From: Apostichopus japonicus
Taxonomy: Eukaryota; Echinodermata; Holothuroidea; Aspidochirotida; Stichopodidae
Reading direction: 5' to 3'
Length of the DNA: 64,000 nt
Assembly: GCF_037975245.1 (NCBI RefSeq)
Contig: NC_092576.1
Location: 8,759,501-8,823,500, forward strand
Shown piece after piece: positions 27,801-34,045 of this stretch. The notes under the pieces were generated by a model. The model did not search any database and was not told the origin of the DNA. It saw only the letters and a list, made by a program, of their open reading frames with translations. Each line of letters opens with the position of its first letter. Within the stretch, counting starts at the first letter, position 1. The translations under genes and the position numbers were made by a program.

Positions 27801-30190
27801 AGCAGATCGAGACTCGTTTAACCATCCGTTTGAAGGGTTATAGCAGATCAAGACTCATTTAACCATCTGTTTGAAGGGTTATAGCAGATCAAGACTCGTT
27901 TAACCATCTGTTTGAAGGGTTATAGCAGATCAAGACTCATTTAACCATCTGTTTGAAGGGTTATAGCAGATCAAGACTCGTTTAACCATCTGTTTGAAGG
28001 GTAATATCAGATCAAGACCTGTTTAACCATCTGTTTGAAGGGTTATAGCGGATCAAGACTCGTTTAACCATCGGTTTGAAGGGTTATGTCGGATCAAGAC
28101 TCGTTTAACCATCCGTTTGAAGGGTAATATCAGATCAAGACCTGTTTAACCATCTGTTTGAAGGGTTATAGCGGATCAAGACTCGTTTAACCATCCGTTT
28201 GAAGGGTTATGTCAGATCAAGACTCGTTTAGCCATCGGTTTGAAGGGTTATATCAGATCAAGACTCGTTTAACCATCCGTTTGAAGGGTTATGTCAGATC
28301 AAGACTCGTTTAGCCATCGGTTTGAAGGGTTATATCAGATCGAGACTCGTTTAACCATCTGTTTGAAGGGTTATAGCGGATCAACACTCGTTTAACCATC
28401 GGTTTGAAAGGTTATATCAGATCAAGACTCGTTTAACCATCCGTTTGAAGGGTTATATCAGACCAAGTTAACCATCCGTTTGAAGGGTTATGTCAGATCA
28501 AGACTCGTTTAACCATCAGTTTGAAGGGTAATATCAGATCAAGACCTGTTTAACCATCTGTTTGAAGGGTTATAGCGGATCAACACTCGTTTAACCATCG
28601 GTTTGAAGGGTTATGTCGGATCAAGACTCGTTTAACCATCCGTTTGAAGGGTAATATCAGATCAAGACCTGTTTAACCATCTGTTTGAAGGGTTATAGCG
28701 GATCAAGACTCGTTTAACCATCTGTTTGAAGGGTTATATCAGATCAACACTCGTTTAACCATCTGTTTGAAGGGTTATATCAGATCAAGACTCGTTTAAC
28801 CATCGGTTTGAAGGGTTATAGCAGATCAAGACTCGTTTAACCATCCGTTTGAAGGGTTATAGCAGATCAAGACTCGTTTAACCATCCGTTTGAAGGGTTA
28901 TAGCAGATCAAGACTCGTTTAACCATCAGTTTGAAGGGTTATAGCGGATCAACACTCGTGTAACCATCAGTTTGAAGGGTTATATCAGATCAAGACTCAT
29001 CTGTATTAAAAGATAGCAGAACATTAGCGATACTGAGTCTTTGAGTTGAAAGCTTTTTGTTCATACGTTGTTGAAACATCATGACCTCTGATAACGTTAT
29101 ATTGTCAGTTTTACTGCATAAAACTGCAGCTACTTTACAGGTTTGGATGACAATGTTTGCTGAAATGAGACAGGCATGTGGGTAATCAGAGTTTGGTCCA
29201 CCCATATGACCTGTAAAACTCTAATGTGTACTTTTCCTCTTTCTGAGTGGCGGGTGCAGTGGCACCATGGTCTGTGGACTTCACGTCCCAGAGAGGTCTT
29301 ATACTTAGAGGAACATCATGAATGATCAGATTGTTGTCTTTTTATCTCCTCCCCCTCCCCTCCCCTCCCCTCCCCTCCCCTCCCCTCCCCTCCCCTCCCC
29401 TCCCCTCCCGTCCCATGTGAGATGCCGGAAGAAATGTAAAGGACACATTAGGGACACATATCTTGGGCAAGATAATGTGTCTCTAAACATGGGCTTATAT
29501 ATATCGATAATATTGACGTAAGAAGTACTACCAGACCCAACCACTTAGCTGGCATATATAACAATTCTTTGTGGCAAATTCATGTTTGGCATGTGCTGAT
29601 ACAGACCGCAGACTACAGTTCATCTGTATATAATTATCTAGAAAATGCTAGAAACTGAAAGACGATAATTGGTATGATCTAGGGATGTAAAACAATTTGC
29701 ATATATACTGTGAGGGCTTGAATGTCTGGCTCCATCAGATGATGAATAAGAGTAGAAAGTTAAACATACAGTTCAAAAGTTTAAGTTTGCAAATTCAGAA
29801 GATATCATTTACTTAAAGCAAGCAAACTCTAACCCTGATAAACCCCTCAAAAACAAAGAAAATTTGATTAAATGTTTTTGTGATGGTGTTCTTCTTTCTC
29901 ATGAATACTATCCTTTGTTGATGACCATGTAACATTACCTTTCTTTACCAACAGTCAAATCCATTTGTTTATTTTTCTATTTATCTTCGTCTTTTGTGTA
30001 CAAGGTTGATGAAATTAAGATAAATATTGATATATGATATATTTACCTAAGGCACTGCCTATCGTATGGTCAGAGCCTGGTCCAGTATTCGGTGATGAAT
30101 TTGGTCCCTGGCTCCTTTCCCAGTCAAAGTCGCTGGTGTCATCTATCTGCCACAGACACATGTCCTCCTCAAATGTGCAGTCATACTGTC
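1156..30190 (-). CDS. Gene B: tandem paralogue of gene A, multi-MAM/LDLa protein (30 exons, both ends incomplete)
   Basis: Joined exons, in transcription order: 30190-30047, 27608-27358, 26705-26615, 25858-25715, 25199-24943, 24400-23888, 22937-22739, 22094-21957, 21240-21115, 19893-19763, 19143-19059, 18431-18312, 16960-16814, 16366-16104, 14816-14561, 13379-13151, 12534-12363, 11840-11738, 11090-10938, 9437-9259, 8088-7920, 7359-7216, 6306-6044, 5573-5342, 4515-4429, 3888-3716, 3371-3242, 2975-2823, 2089-1842, 1246-1156. The total is 5,391 nt and all phases agree. There are ten MAM modules, with LDLa domains after modules 3, 4 and 5. The last exon here ends in phase 1 at a normal donor, so the gene continues to the left; by analogy with A, a transmembrane exon is expected there. 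No start codon or signal peptide is visible, and the unit may instead be the distal part of gene A. Confidence 0.82.
1417..1652 (+). mobile_element. tRNA-derived SINE, family 1
   Basis: The head has pol III box-like motifs: A-box 'taagctcagtggttaa' and B-box 'ggttcgagtcactcc'. The body includes 'gacttcggtcag' and 'cttcgcgagttcctgcttgc', and the tail runs into a tacatacacgc microsatellite. The same element recurs at 18755, 21598, 59651 and 60652. Confidence 0.75.
1842..2089 (-). CDS. Gene B exon: MAM B10, central part
   Basis: Starts [20 protein letters not shown]; contains [20 protein letters not shown] and [12 protein letters not shown], ending GTYQ. Phase 1 to phase 0, 248 nt, splicing cleanly into exon 1156-1246. 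Confidence 0.9.
2823..2975 (-). CDS. Gene B exon: MAM B10, N-terminal part
   Basis: Reads [19 protein letters not shown], then LDW and [14 protein letters not shown]: the first disulfide pair and the TGP.DHT signature of MAM. It most resembles module A10 (WTQD..D.LDW). Phase 1 at both ends. Confidence 0.9.
3242..3371 (-). CDS. Gene B exon: MAM B9, C part and Pro/Thr linker
   Basis: Reads [27 protein letters not shown], then linker [14 protein letters not shown], a likely O-glycosylated spacer. Acceptor ATTACAG, donor GTAAGTA. Confidence 0.88.
3716..3888 (-). CDS. Gene B exon: MAM B9, central part b
   Basis: Contains [20 protein letters not shown] and [20 protein letters not shown]. This module has an extra intron before the [10 protein letters not shown] strand compared with its neighbours. 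Phase 1 to phase 0. Confidence 0.88.
4429..4515 (-). CDS. Gene B exon: MAM B9, central part a
   Basis: An 87-nt exon reading [20 protein letters not shown] then VSDRIPPTG. It matches module A8 ([18 protein letters not shown]), supporting colinearity of B9 and A8. Donor GTGAGC. Confidence 0.88.
5342..5573 (-). CDS. Gene B exon: fused MAM B8 C part and MAM B9 N part
   Basis: Reads [58 protein letters not shown] and EDHTLNSKR. One 232-nt exon carries the end of one MAM and the start of the next, so the usual phase-1 intermodule intron is absent. Confidence 0.9.
5735..6001 (-). mobile_element. tRNA-derived SINE, family 2 (diverged)
   Basis: On the minus strand the head reads as a tRNA-like segment (gcgttgtggtcaagcggtaa, then 'aggttcgagtcctggcc'), followed by a 'ccttaggcaaggcactttat' body and 'acccaggtgtataaatgg'. 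It is related to the copy at 13491-13865. Confidence 0.65.
6044..6306 (-). CDS. Gene B exon: MAM B8, central part
   Basis: Starts [20 protein letters not shown]; contains [19 protein letters not shown] and [18 protein letters not shown], ending DTDFK. 263 nt, phase 1 to phase 0. Confidence 0.9.
6316..6546. repeat. About 30-bp minisatellite abutting a splice acceptor
   Basis: About 7-8 diverged copies of an 'aaggtcaaatgaggtcccaaaagtcc'-like unit. The array begins about 10 bases upstream of the acceptor of exon 6044-6306 but does not visibly include the exon. Confidence 0.7.
7216..7359 (-). CDS. Gene B exon: MAM B8, N-terminal part
   Basis: Reads [48 protein letters not shown]. Acceptor GTTCTAG, donor GTAAACC; phase 1 at both ends. 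Confidence 0.9.
7920..8088 (-). CDS. Gene B exon: MAM B7, C part (extended)
   Basis: Begins [20 protein letters not shown], then [20 protein letters not shown], ending CPST. This exon also carries the segment that is usually part of the central exon. Phase 0 to phase 1. Confidence 0.85.
8278..8860. repeat. Low-complexity (TGTTTGTCTGTTTATT)n tract
   Basis: T/G-rich irregular tetranucleotide array of TTTG, TCTG and TTTA units over about 580 bases. Open frames here (Cys/Leu/Phe/Val-rich) are products of the repeat. Confidence 0.8.
9259..9437 (-). CDS. Gene B exon: MAM B7, central part
   Basis: Starts [20 protein letters not shown]; contains [20 protein letters not shown] and ends KTKDTETQ. The donor is CAG|GTTTTT, weak after position +2. 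A stronger-looking in-frame donor (TGG|GTACGT) lies 87 nt further on, at 9172. Confidence 0.82.
9640..9957 (+). mobile_element. Non-LTR retrotransposon fragment, C-terminal end of the ORF
   Basis: Plus-strand frame 9682-9948 reads [40 protein letters not shown], ending at a stop. The RWxGHVLR...GKRxRGRPxxTWR pattern is the familiar C-terminal tail of LINE reverse-transcriptase ORFs. It is 5'-truncated with no RT domain left, and lies antisense within a gene B intron. Confidence 0.75.
10938..11090 (-). CDS. Gene B exon: MAM B7, N-terminal part
   Basis: Reads [49 protein letters not shown]. Closely patterned on module A6 ([17 protein letters not shown]). Donor GTCAGT. Confidence 0.88.
11738..11840 (-). 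CDS. Gene B exon: MAM B6, C part
   Basis: Reads [34 protein letters not shown]. 103 nt, the same length as the corresponding A5 exon. Phase 0 to phase 1. Confidence 0.88.
12363..12534 (-). CDS. Gene B exon: MAM B6, central part b
   Basis: Reads [44 protein letters not shown]. It starts in phase 2, unlike the phase-1 introns elsewhere, and completes an Arg codon with the preceding exon. Confidence 0.88.
12822..13112 (-). mobile_element. tRNA-derived SINE, family 3
   Basis: On the minus strand the element starts 'gtgctgtggccgagtgaata' (tRNA-Ser/Leu-like A-box), with a B-box-like 'gggtttgatacccgg' further in. The body ends in an ataat microsatellite. It lies in the intron between the two front exons of B6. 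Confidence 0.6.
13151..13379 (-). CDS. Gene B exon: MAM B6, fused N-terminal and central a parts
   Basis: Reads [40 protein letters not shown] and [12 protein letters not shown]. The intron usually found before GYYMYV is missing. 229 nt, phase 1 to phase 2. Confidence 0.9.
13491..13865 (+). mobile_element. tRNA-derived SINE, family 2
   Basis: tRNA-like head with 'gtggtcaagtggttaaggca' and B-box 'aggttcgagccctggcc', then 'gtgtccttgggcaaggcg', 'cacccgggtgtataaatggg', a GC-rich middle and a 'cccgaaactgaactgaaac' end. Confidence 0.75.
14090..14330. mobile_element. Small inverted-repeat (foldback) element
   Basis: Arms 'aagttttccagtttatcgca' (from 14196) and its near-perfect complement at about 14302-14321, with a nested pair ggtcaagtag / ctacttgacc. 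The flank at 14100-14180 ('gtagcagtttac', 'aggaacc' on the minus strand) is related to sequence at 15590-15715 and 56440-56530, suggesting a MITE family. Confidence 0.55.
14561..14816 (-). CDS. Gene B exon: MAM B5 C part, linker and LDLa
   Basis: Reads [20 protein letters not shown], linker [16 protein letters not shown], then an LDLa with six Cys: [30 protein letters not shown]. It has the canonical DGSDE calcium-binding motif. Same layout as module A4. Confidence 0.92.
14935..15190. repeat. (CAC/CAT)n trinucleotide repeat
   Basis: Roughly 255 bases of cac/cat/cgt triplets. It reads as poly-His in one frame and is open in several frames on both strands. It is in an intron and is not coding. 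Confidence 0.9.
16104..16366 (-). CDS. Gene B exon: MAM B5, central part
   Basis: Starts [20 protein letters not shown]; contains [20 protein letters not shown] and [20 protein letters not shown], ending DPFQ. Phase 1 to phase 0. Confidence 0.9.
16814..16960 (-). CDS. Gene B exon: MAM B5, N-terminal part
   Basis: Reads [46 protein letters not shown]. Acceptor CCTGCAG, donor GTAAAAT. Confidence 0.9.
17045..18222. repeat. 26-bp minisatellite, about 45 copies
   Basis: Unit 'gtatggtttgtagggaggag' plus agggag, with interspersed variants tgcagcgag/tgtagggag. Because 26 is 2 modulo 3, three units make a 26-residue period and all three minus frames stay open as the same repeated peptide ([20 protein letters not shown]). 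This explains three overlapping frames of 350-413 codons that are not genes. Confidence 0.9.
18312..18431 (-). CDS. Gene B exon: LDLa following MAM B4
   Basis: Reads [38 protein letters not shown]: six cysteines and the D..DC.D.SDE motif. It is a stand-alone LDLa exon, whereas the A3 counterpart is fused to the MAM C part. Phase 1 at both ends. Confidence 0.92.
18755..18998 (-). mobile_element. tRNA-derived SINE, family 1
   Basis: Inverted copy relative to 1417: it starts on the minus strand 'tggagtgttagctcagtggt' and runs to a (tatg)n tail at 18745-18770. Confidence 0.75.
19059..19143 (-). CDS. Gene B exon: MAM B4, C part
   Basis: Reads [28 protein letters not shown]. At 85 nt it is a shortened C part and lacks the usual GDIA spacing. 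Phase 0 to phase 1. Confidence 0.86.
19469..19700 (+). mobile_element. Unclassified interspersed repeat
   Basis: Starts with an (ataat)n tract followed by 'cttatatagcgcagtatacc' and 'tcaatgcgctttacttgt'. I recall this motif pair as common in repeats of marine invertebrates. Class not determined. Confidence 0.4.
19763..19893 (-). CDS. Gene B exon: MAM B4, central part b
   Basis: Reads [38 protein letters not shown]. It lacks the FWYHMYG signature, so this is a divergent MAM. Phase 1 to phase 0 joins cleanly on both sides. Confidence 0.82.
20010..21000. repeat. 87-bp higher-order repeat of a GTTATGTTACA-type sequence
   Basis: 'catcatg' anchors recur about every 87 bases (about eight copies, 20100-20704) within a larger ttatgttaca tract. 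87 is 29 codons, so plus frames of over 300 residues remain open. They are Cys/Tyr/Met-rich repeats with no domain and are not genes. Confidence 0.85.
21115..21240 (-). CDS. Gene B exon: MAM B4, central part a
   Basis: Reads [34 protein letters not shown]. Phase 1 at both ends, 126 nt. An extra intron splits this MAM's central part. Confidence 0.86.
21598..21803 (+). mobile_element. tRNA-derived SINE, family 1 (5'-truncated)
   Basis: Begins inside the head at 'cggtgcctttcaatcataag' and lacks the A-box. The remainder matches the copies at 1417 and 60652. Confidence 0.7.
21957..22094 (-). CDS. Gene B exon: MAM B4, N-terminal part
   Basis: Reads [40 protein letters not shown]. It matches A3 in the pattern F.SGL.GY......Y.W.NVT. 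Donor GTATGTA. Confidence 0.9.
22739..22937 (-). CDS. Gene B exon: MAM B3 C part and LDLa
   Basis: Reads [26 protein letters not shown], then LDLa [30 protein letters not shown] with six cysteines and the DGSDE motif. Matches A2 across the whole exon. Phase 0 to phase 1. Confidence 0.92.
23440..23825. repeat. About 28-bp minisatellite next to exon 23888-24400
   Basis: About 13 copies of 'aactgaggtaaccccacctt' plus ccttgca, ending about 60 bases from the donor of the large fused exon. Confidence 0.85.
23888..24400 (-). CDS. Gene B exon: fused MAM B2 C part and complete front of MAM B3
   Basis: A 513-nt exon, the largest here. It reads [80 protein letters not shown], ending SFIQL. It covers what is three exons in most other modules, with no intron left at either usual position. 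Phase 0 at both ends. Confidence 0.92.
24943..25199 (-). CDS. Gene B exon: MAM B2, central part
   Basis: Starts [20 protein letters not shown]; contains [20 protein letters not shown] and ends FVGSFGYN. Divergent MAM corresponding to A1 at the left edge of gene A. Phase 1 to phase 0. Confidence 0.88.
25300..25430 (-). mobile_element. Penelope-like/hammerhead-type terminal fragment (decayed)
   Basis: The minus strand carries 'cctttgaagaaaatcctgct' followed by aggatcgaaatgtcaggcc, a decayed form of the intact motif at 44239-44277. The flank 'gttactgtaacttgtcat' on the minus side is shared too. Confidence 0.55.
25715..25858 (-). CDS. Gene B exon: MAM B2, N-terminal part
   Basis: Reads [40 protein letters not shown]. 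The DHT signature is replaced by DVS, so the fold is diverged. Acceptor TTTCACAG, donor GTAAGTG. Confidence 0.86.
25955..26097. repeat. About 80-bp direct duplication
   Basis: 'acatgtagcccacatgagga' plus tgtcctt occurs twice, about 80 bases apart, each followed by aa-aatattaaacatg(t/g)cac. Intronic. Confidence 0.65.
26615..26705 (-). CDS. Gene B exon: MAM B1, C part
   Basis: Reads [30 protein letters not shown]. 91 nt, phase 0 to phase 1, the commonest size for this exon type. Confidence 0.9.
26870..26965. mobile_element. Palindromic pair of hammerhead-type terminal motifs
   Basis: 'gatcctagcaggatcttcag' and the inverted 'agaagatcctgctaggatcg' flank a short centre (gaattcagccattcagcc), giving a near-perfect hairpin of about 70 bases. 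Each arm is a decayed copy of the motif at 44239-44277. Confidence 0.6.
27358..27608 (-). CDS. Gene B exon: MAM B1, central part
   Basis: Starts [20 protein letters not shown]; contains [20 protein letters not shown] and [18 protein letters not shown], ending NSFK. Phase 1 to phase 0. Confidence 0.92.
27745..29003. repeat. 41-bp minisatellite, about 30 copies
   Basis: Unit 'gtttgaagggttatagcaga' then tcaagactcgtttaaccatcc; period exactly 41 (for example 27787 to 27828). Variants tatagcagat, tatatcagat and tatgtcggat are intermingled. It lies in the intron between the first two gene B exons. Confidence 0.92.
29347..29409. repeat. (CTCCC)n microsatellite
   Basis: About 12 uninterrupted CTCCC units in an intron. 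Confidence 0.9.
30047..30190 (-). CDS. Gene B exon: MAM B1, N-terminal part (first visible exon of gene B)
   Basis: Reads [49 protein letters not shown]. The acceptor is CTGCAGCTGCAG|GACAGT. It needs a phase-1 exon ending in G upstream, which gene A exon 36016-36157 would satisfy. No signal peptide is seen. The 40 codons before the acceptor are open and hydrophobic but have no ATG. Confidence 0.88.
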
Positions 30191-31620
30191 CTGCAGCTGC
30201 AGTAAGAAAAACAGTGGAAATGATACTATTATTAATAGTAAAAAAATAGTAAAAGTAAAATATGAGACAAGAACGTATATGTGCAGTCAAACTGTCCTGC
30301 AGCTGCAGTAACAAGATAGTGGAAATGATACTATTATTAGGAGTATTAGTAAAATATTAAATAAGAATATGTATGTACAGTCATACTGTCCTGCAGCTGC
30401 AGTAGGAAAAACAGTGGAATCATACTATTATTAATTGAGTATTAGTAAATATTAAAACAAGAACATGTGCAGTCATACTGTCCTGCAGCTGCAGTATGAA
30501 AAACAGTAGAATCATGCTATTATTAATTGAGTATTAGTAAATATTAAACAAGAACATGTATGTGCAGTCATACTGTCCTGCAGCTGCAGTAACAAAACAG
30601 TGTAATCATGCTATTATTAATTTGAGTATTAGTAAAATATTAAACAAGAACATGTATGTGCAGTCATACTGTCCTGCAGCTGCAGTAACAAAACAGTGGA
30701 ATTATACTATTATTAACTAGAGTATTAGTAAAATATTAAATAACACTATGTATGTGCAGTCATACTGTCCTGCAGCTGCAGTAGGAAAACAGTGGAATTA
30801 CACTAAATTATTAATTTGAGTATTAGTAAAATATTAAACAAGAACATGTATGTGCAGTCATACTGTCCTGCAGCTGCAGTAACAAAACAGTGGAATTATA
30901 CTATTATTAACTAGAGTATTAGTAAAATATTAAATAAGAATATGTATGTGCAGTCATACTGTCCTGCAGCTGCAGTAAAAAAACAGTGGAATTATACTAT
31001 TATTAACTAGAGTATTAGTAAAATATTAAATAACAATATGTATGTGCAGTCATACTGTCCTGCAGCTGCAGTAGGAAAAACAGTGGAATCATACTATTAT
31101 TTACTGGAGTATTAGTGAAATATTAAACAAGATTATGTATGTGCAGTCATACTGTCCTGCAGCTGCAGTAACAAAACAGTGGAATCATACTATTATTAAT
31201 TTGAGTATTAGTAAAATATGAAATAAGAATATGTATGTGCAGTCATACTGTCCTGCAGCTGCAGTAACAAAACAGTGGTATCATACTATTATTAATTTGA
31301 GTGTTATTAAAATATTAAACAAGAACATGTATGTGCAGTCATACTGTCCTGCAGCTGCAGTAACAAAACAATGGAATCATACTATTACTAATTTGAGTAT
31401 TAGTAAAATATTAAACAAGAATATGTATGTGCAGTCATACTGTCCTGTAGCTGCAGTAACAAAACAGTGGAATCATACTATTATTAATTTGAGTGTTATT
31501 AAAATATTAAACAAGAACATGTATGTGCAGTCATACTGTCCTGCAGCTGCAGTAGGAAAAACAGTGCAAATAATACTATTATTAATTTGAGTATTAGTAA
31601 AATATTAAACAAGAACCAGT
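30191..31620. repeat. About 96-bp minisatellite carrying 14 copies of a splice acceptor
   Basis: The motif 'tcctgcagctgcagta' occurs at about 30294, 30390, 30481, 30576, 30672, 30769, 30865, 30961, 31058, 31154, 31251, 31346, 31442 (as tcctgtag) and 31540, besides the true exon edge at 30188. On the minus strand each copy holds the acceptor plus the first 18 exon bases (GACAGTATGACTGCACAT), then diverges into repeat sequence. Confidence 0.92.
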
Positions 31621-33012
31621 AATTTGAGTAGTACTGAATGACAATAAATGATATGACAGGTTTTATTCAGATGTAAGAATTATGCTGCAAGGAACAGAAT
31701 GCATTGATAGTATCGACTGAACACAAACTATTCTAAGCTCGTTTAAAGCAGTTCTCCAGGTTTTATTAAAGAGGTAGAGACCTGCTAAGAGTCACACACA
31801 ACATGATGTAATATCAAATATGAATACCTTCTAAGCTCCTTTAAAGTAATATTCATGGTAAATTAAGTTTATGCATTAGTCACATTAAGAGTTTCGAATA
31901 TGAACCTATTGTTTGCTTCCTAATTTCAAGCAACATTCATGATAAAAGTTAGTTTACATTAGTCACCCTTGGAGGTAACATGCAACATTAAGAGTTTCAA
32001 ATATGAACCTATTGTTTGTTTCCTTAAATCAACAAAAGTTAGTTGACAGTCACCCTAGGAGGTAACACACAATATTAAGAGTTTCAACTAGGAACCTATT
32101 GTTTGATTCCTTAAATCAACATTCATGTATTGAACATGAACATAAATCCATAATCATAGATATATCTTCCAGCAAAAGACAAAAAACAGCAACTGACACT
32201 AGAAAAGACAGCCTGTCATAGCTCGACATTGGTTTGAATGGAGGACTCCAAGAGTCTTAAAAGGCTGTAGCCATTTTAACCAGGATATGCTTACAAAAAT
32301 TACAGAACTTTCAATGACTTTGCATTTTCATCACTGACACATTTATTATTTAAAGTAACCTTTGGTATTCTTTCGCCAGGATTTATCCAAACTTTTTGAG
32401 AATTACTCAAAACAAGATGGCATTGATTAAAAGTAATGTGTTGGAGTTTGTTTAAAGGATAAGGACTCAATGTGTGTTTGAGAAATTTTAACTTCAACCT
32501 TTCCAGCTTACTGCCCTATAAGCTCATTGAAAATAAGCACCATTCTATGCAATTTACTTCAATATTCATTATTTTGATTGACTTATCTGTCGTTAAACAT
32601 TTTGAGTTGAATAAAATTTGCCAGATTTATTAACGAGTCTGTAGATTCTACACACATCAATCAAAATTTGCTATGGTTTTAATATTAACAGTAATTATTG
32701 CTACTTCTCAGTCCTGACATTGCGTTATCATTGCTCATGCATATTCAATGAGTTTACTAAAGACAAACTCGCTGATATATCAAACTAAGTATTTAGCAGG
32801 TTTACAAGAAAAGAAAACACATCTCAACGATAACAGTCATTGAACATGAAGAAAACAAGTTTATTGAAACAGCCACAGATCTGTATGTGAATAAATAAAT
32901 CTTTAAAATCCATAATATGTAATTAAATAAGGTTAATAACTGATCCAGGATAAAGAACAACTGAAAGGACTTCATAATATAATATAATATAAATGGTTCA
33001 CTAACTGAATCC
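31621..33012. other. Region between gene A 3' end and gene B array; no gene seen
   Basis: AT-rich. A diverged repeat of about 70 bp ('aagagtttcaaatatgaacc' then tattgtttg) occurs three times at 31880-32110. No MAM-like segment, and no convincing signal-peptide exon with a phase-1 donor on the minus strand. The short open frames at 32300-32497 and 32802-33014 have no recognisable features. Confidence 0.5.
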
Positions 33013-33032
33013 AAAATATTTCCTTGTTAGGA

Positions 33033-33038
33033 TTTATT
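33033..33038 (-). promoter_or_regulatory. Possible polyadenylation signal of gene A
   Basis: AATAAA on the minus strand, about 775 bases past the gene A stop. Other AATAAA matches occur further left, so the choice is uncertain. Confidence 0.25.
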
Positions 33039-33429
33039 AACTATAATATTATTTGCTACAAGGCCAGCTTTGTTACTGTGAAACGTTGTAATTATGCATT
33101 ATTACGATAAAATGGCGCAATTACGTCTTGATAAGAAATAATAAGTAACAATATATAAAGATAAAGAGCAAAATAATTGATTTTTTTCCTTTGGTTTTGT
33201 TTAGAAGTTTGTGTGGCAAACAATCTTTCAATGTAAGTTTAGAGTTAGTACAAAAGTTTGCCTTAAACGCCCTTTTTGGCAGAGTTGTCATGTAATACTT
33301 AAAATCCCAACCATTCTGATATTTACAAATTATGCTGATAGTGAACAAAATTACTGCCATGGTCATTTAGTATTGATAAATATTTCACAGATAACTGGTT
33401 AACCCTGAATATGTTGGATTCTAAATGAA

Positions 33430-33812
33430 AATATGATGATAGTGATTTTCCAATGTGAATAATTAATTTTTCCATGACTTCAGACTAGAGTCTCTTCATC
33501 GGAATATCAAATTTCTAATTTGTGAATAATTAATTTTTCGATGATTTCAGACTAGACTGTCCTCATCAGAATATTATATACTAATTCGTGAATAATTCGT
33601 TTTTCCATGACTTAAGACTAGAGTCCCCTCATCGGAATATCATTTTACTAATTTTTTGAATAATTAATTTTGCGATGACTTTAGACTAGAGTCTCCTCAT
33701 CGGAATATCATTTTACTAATTTGTGAATAATTAATTTTTCGATGACTTCAGACTAAGTCACCTCATCGGAATATCATTTAATAATTTGTGAATAATTAAT
33801 TTTTCGATGACT
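33430..33812. repeat. About 66-bp minisatellite in the 3' UTR that copies the stop-codon region
   Basis: Five units resemble 'cgatgacttcagactagagt' plus ctcctcatcggaatatcat-tta-taattt-gaataattaattttt. The sixth, right-most unit is the real end of the coding sequence, where the minus strand reads GAGGAGACTCTAGTCTGA. The coding end and the UTR repeats are therefore one array. Confidence 0.88.
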
Positions 33813-34045
33813 TCAGACTAGAGTCTCCTCATCATCAACTTCAATTGCGCCGGTAGTTGATAGAAACGGTAAATTAGGATCACTCTCCATTTCAGGCCGT
33901 TCAGAGCTTCCGTAATTTGCTCTCTTTTGCTGGCAGCAACCAGGACTCTGTAACCATATAATGAGGAAGCATACTCCAACACCCACAATAGCTAGGAAGA
34001 GGATTATCCAGCTTAGAGATTTATTGACTGGGTCTAAAGTGACAA
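33813..34045 (-). CDS. Gene A last exon: transmembrane segment, cytoplasmic tail, stop
   Basis: Reads [40 protein letters not shown], then a tail of about 40 residues rich in Ser, Glu and Asp, ending [11 protein letters not shown] and TGA. It has one hydrophobic span of about 22 residues, membrane-proximal Cys-Cys (possible palmitoylation) and basic QQKR, as in a type I protein. The terminal T-L-V fits a class I PDZ ligand. Acceptor TTTCCAG, phase 1. Confidence 0.92.

Larger units (their letters stand above)
2090..30046. other. Gene B introns with no recognisable element
   Basis: I see only AT-rich unique sequence in 2090-2822, 3372-3715, 3889-4428, 4516-5341, 6547-7215, 7360-7919, 8880-9258, 9960-10937, 11091-11737 (A-rich run), 15191-15580, 15716-16103, 16367-16813, 18432-18754, 19144-19468, 21241-21597, 22095-22738, 22938-23439, 24401-24942 (short TA run at 24860), 25431-25714, 26098-26614, 26966-27357 and 29410-30046. 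11841-12362 holds an imperfect 'ctctgataggtacaccatat' repetition. No RNA genes or plus-strand genes are supported. Confidence 0.6.

Noticed and set aside
30191-30314. Hydrophobic in-frame stretch (FYYFFTINNSIISTVFLTAA) before exon 30047-30190 as a gene B signal peptide
   Set aside because: It resembles a signal peptide ending AAA|G, but there is no in-frame ATG, it lies inside the minisatellite, and a good acceptor marks the exon start.
33121-33366. Minus-strand ATG with apolar start (MTMAVILFTISII) as a first exon of gene B
   Set aside because: Splicing at its GTAAAT donor leaves T before GA, which creates a stop codon with the next exon; it also lies in the 3' UTR region of gene A.
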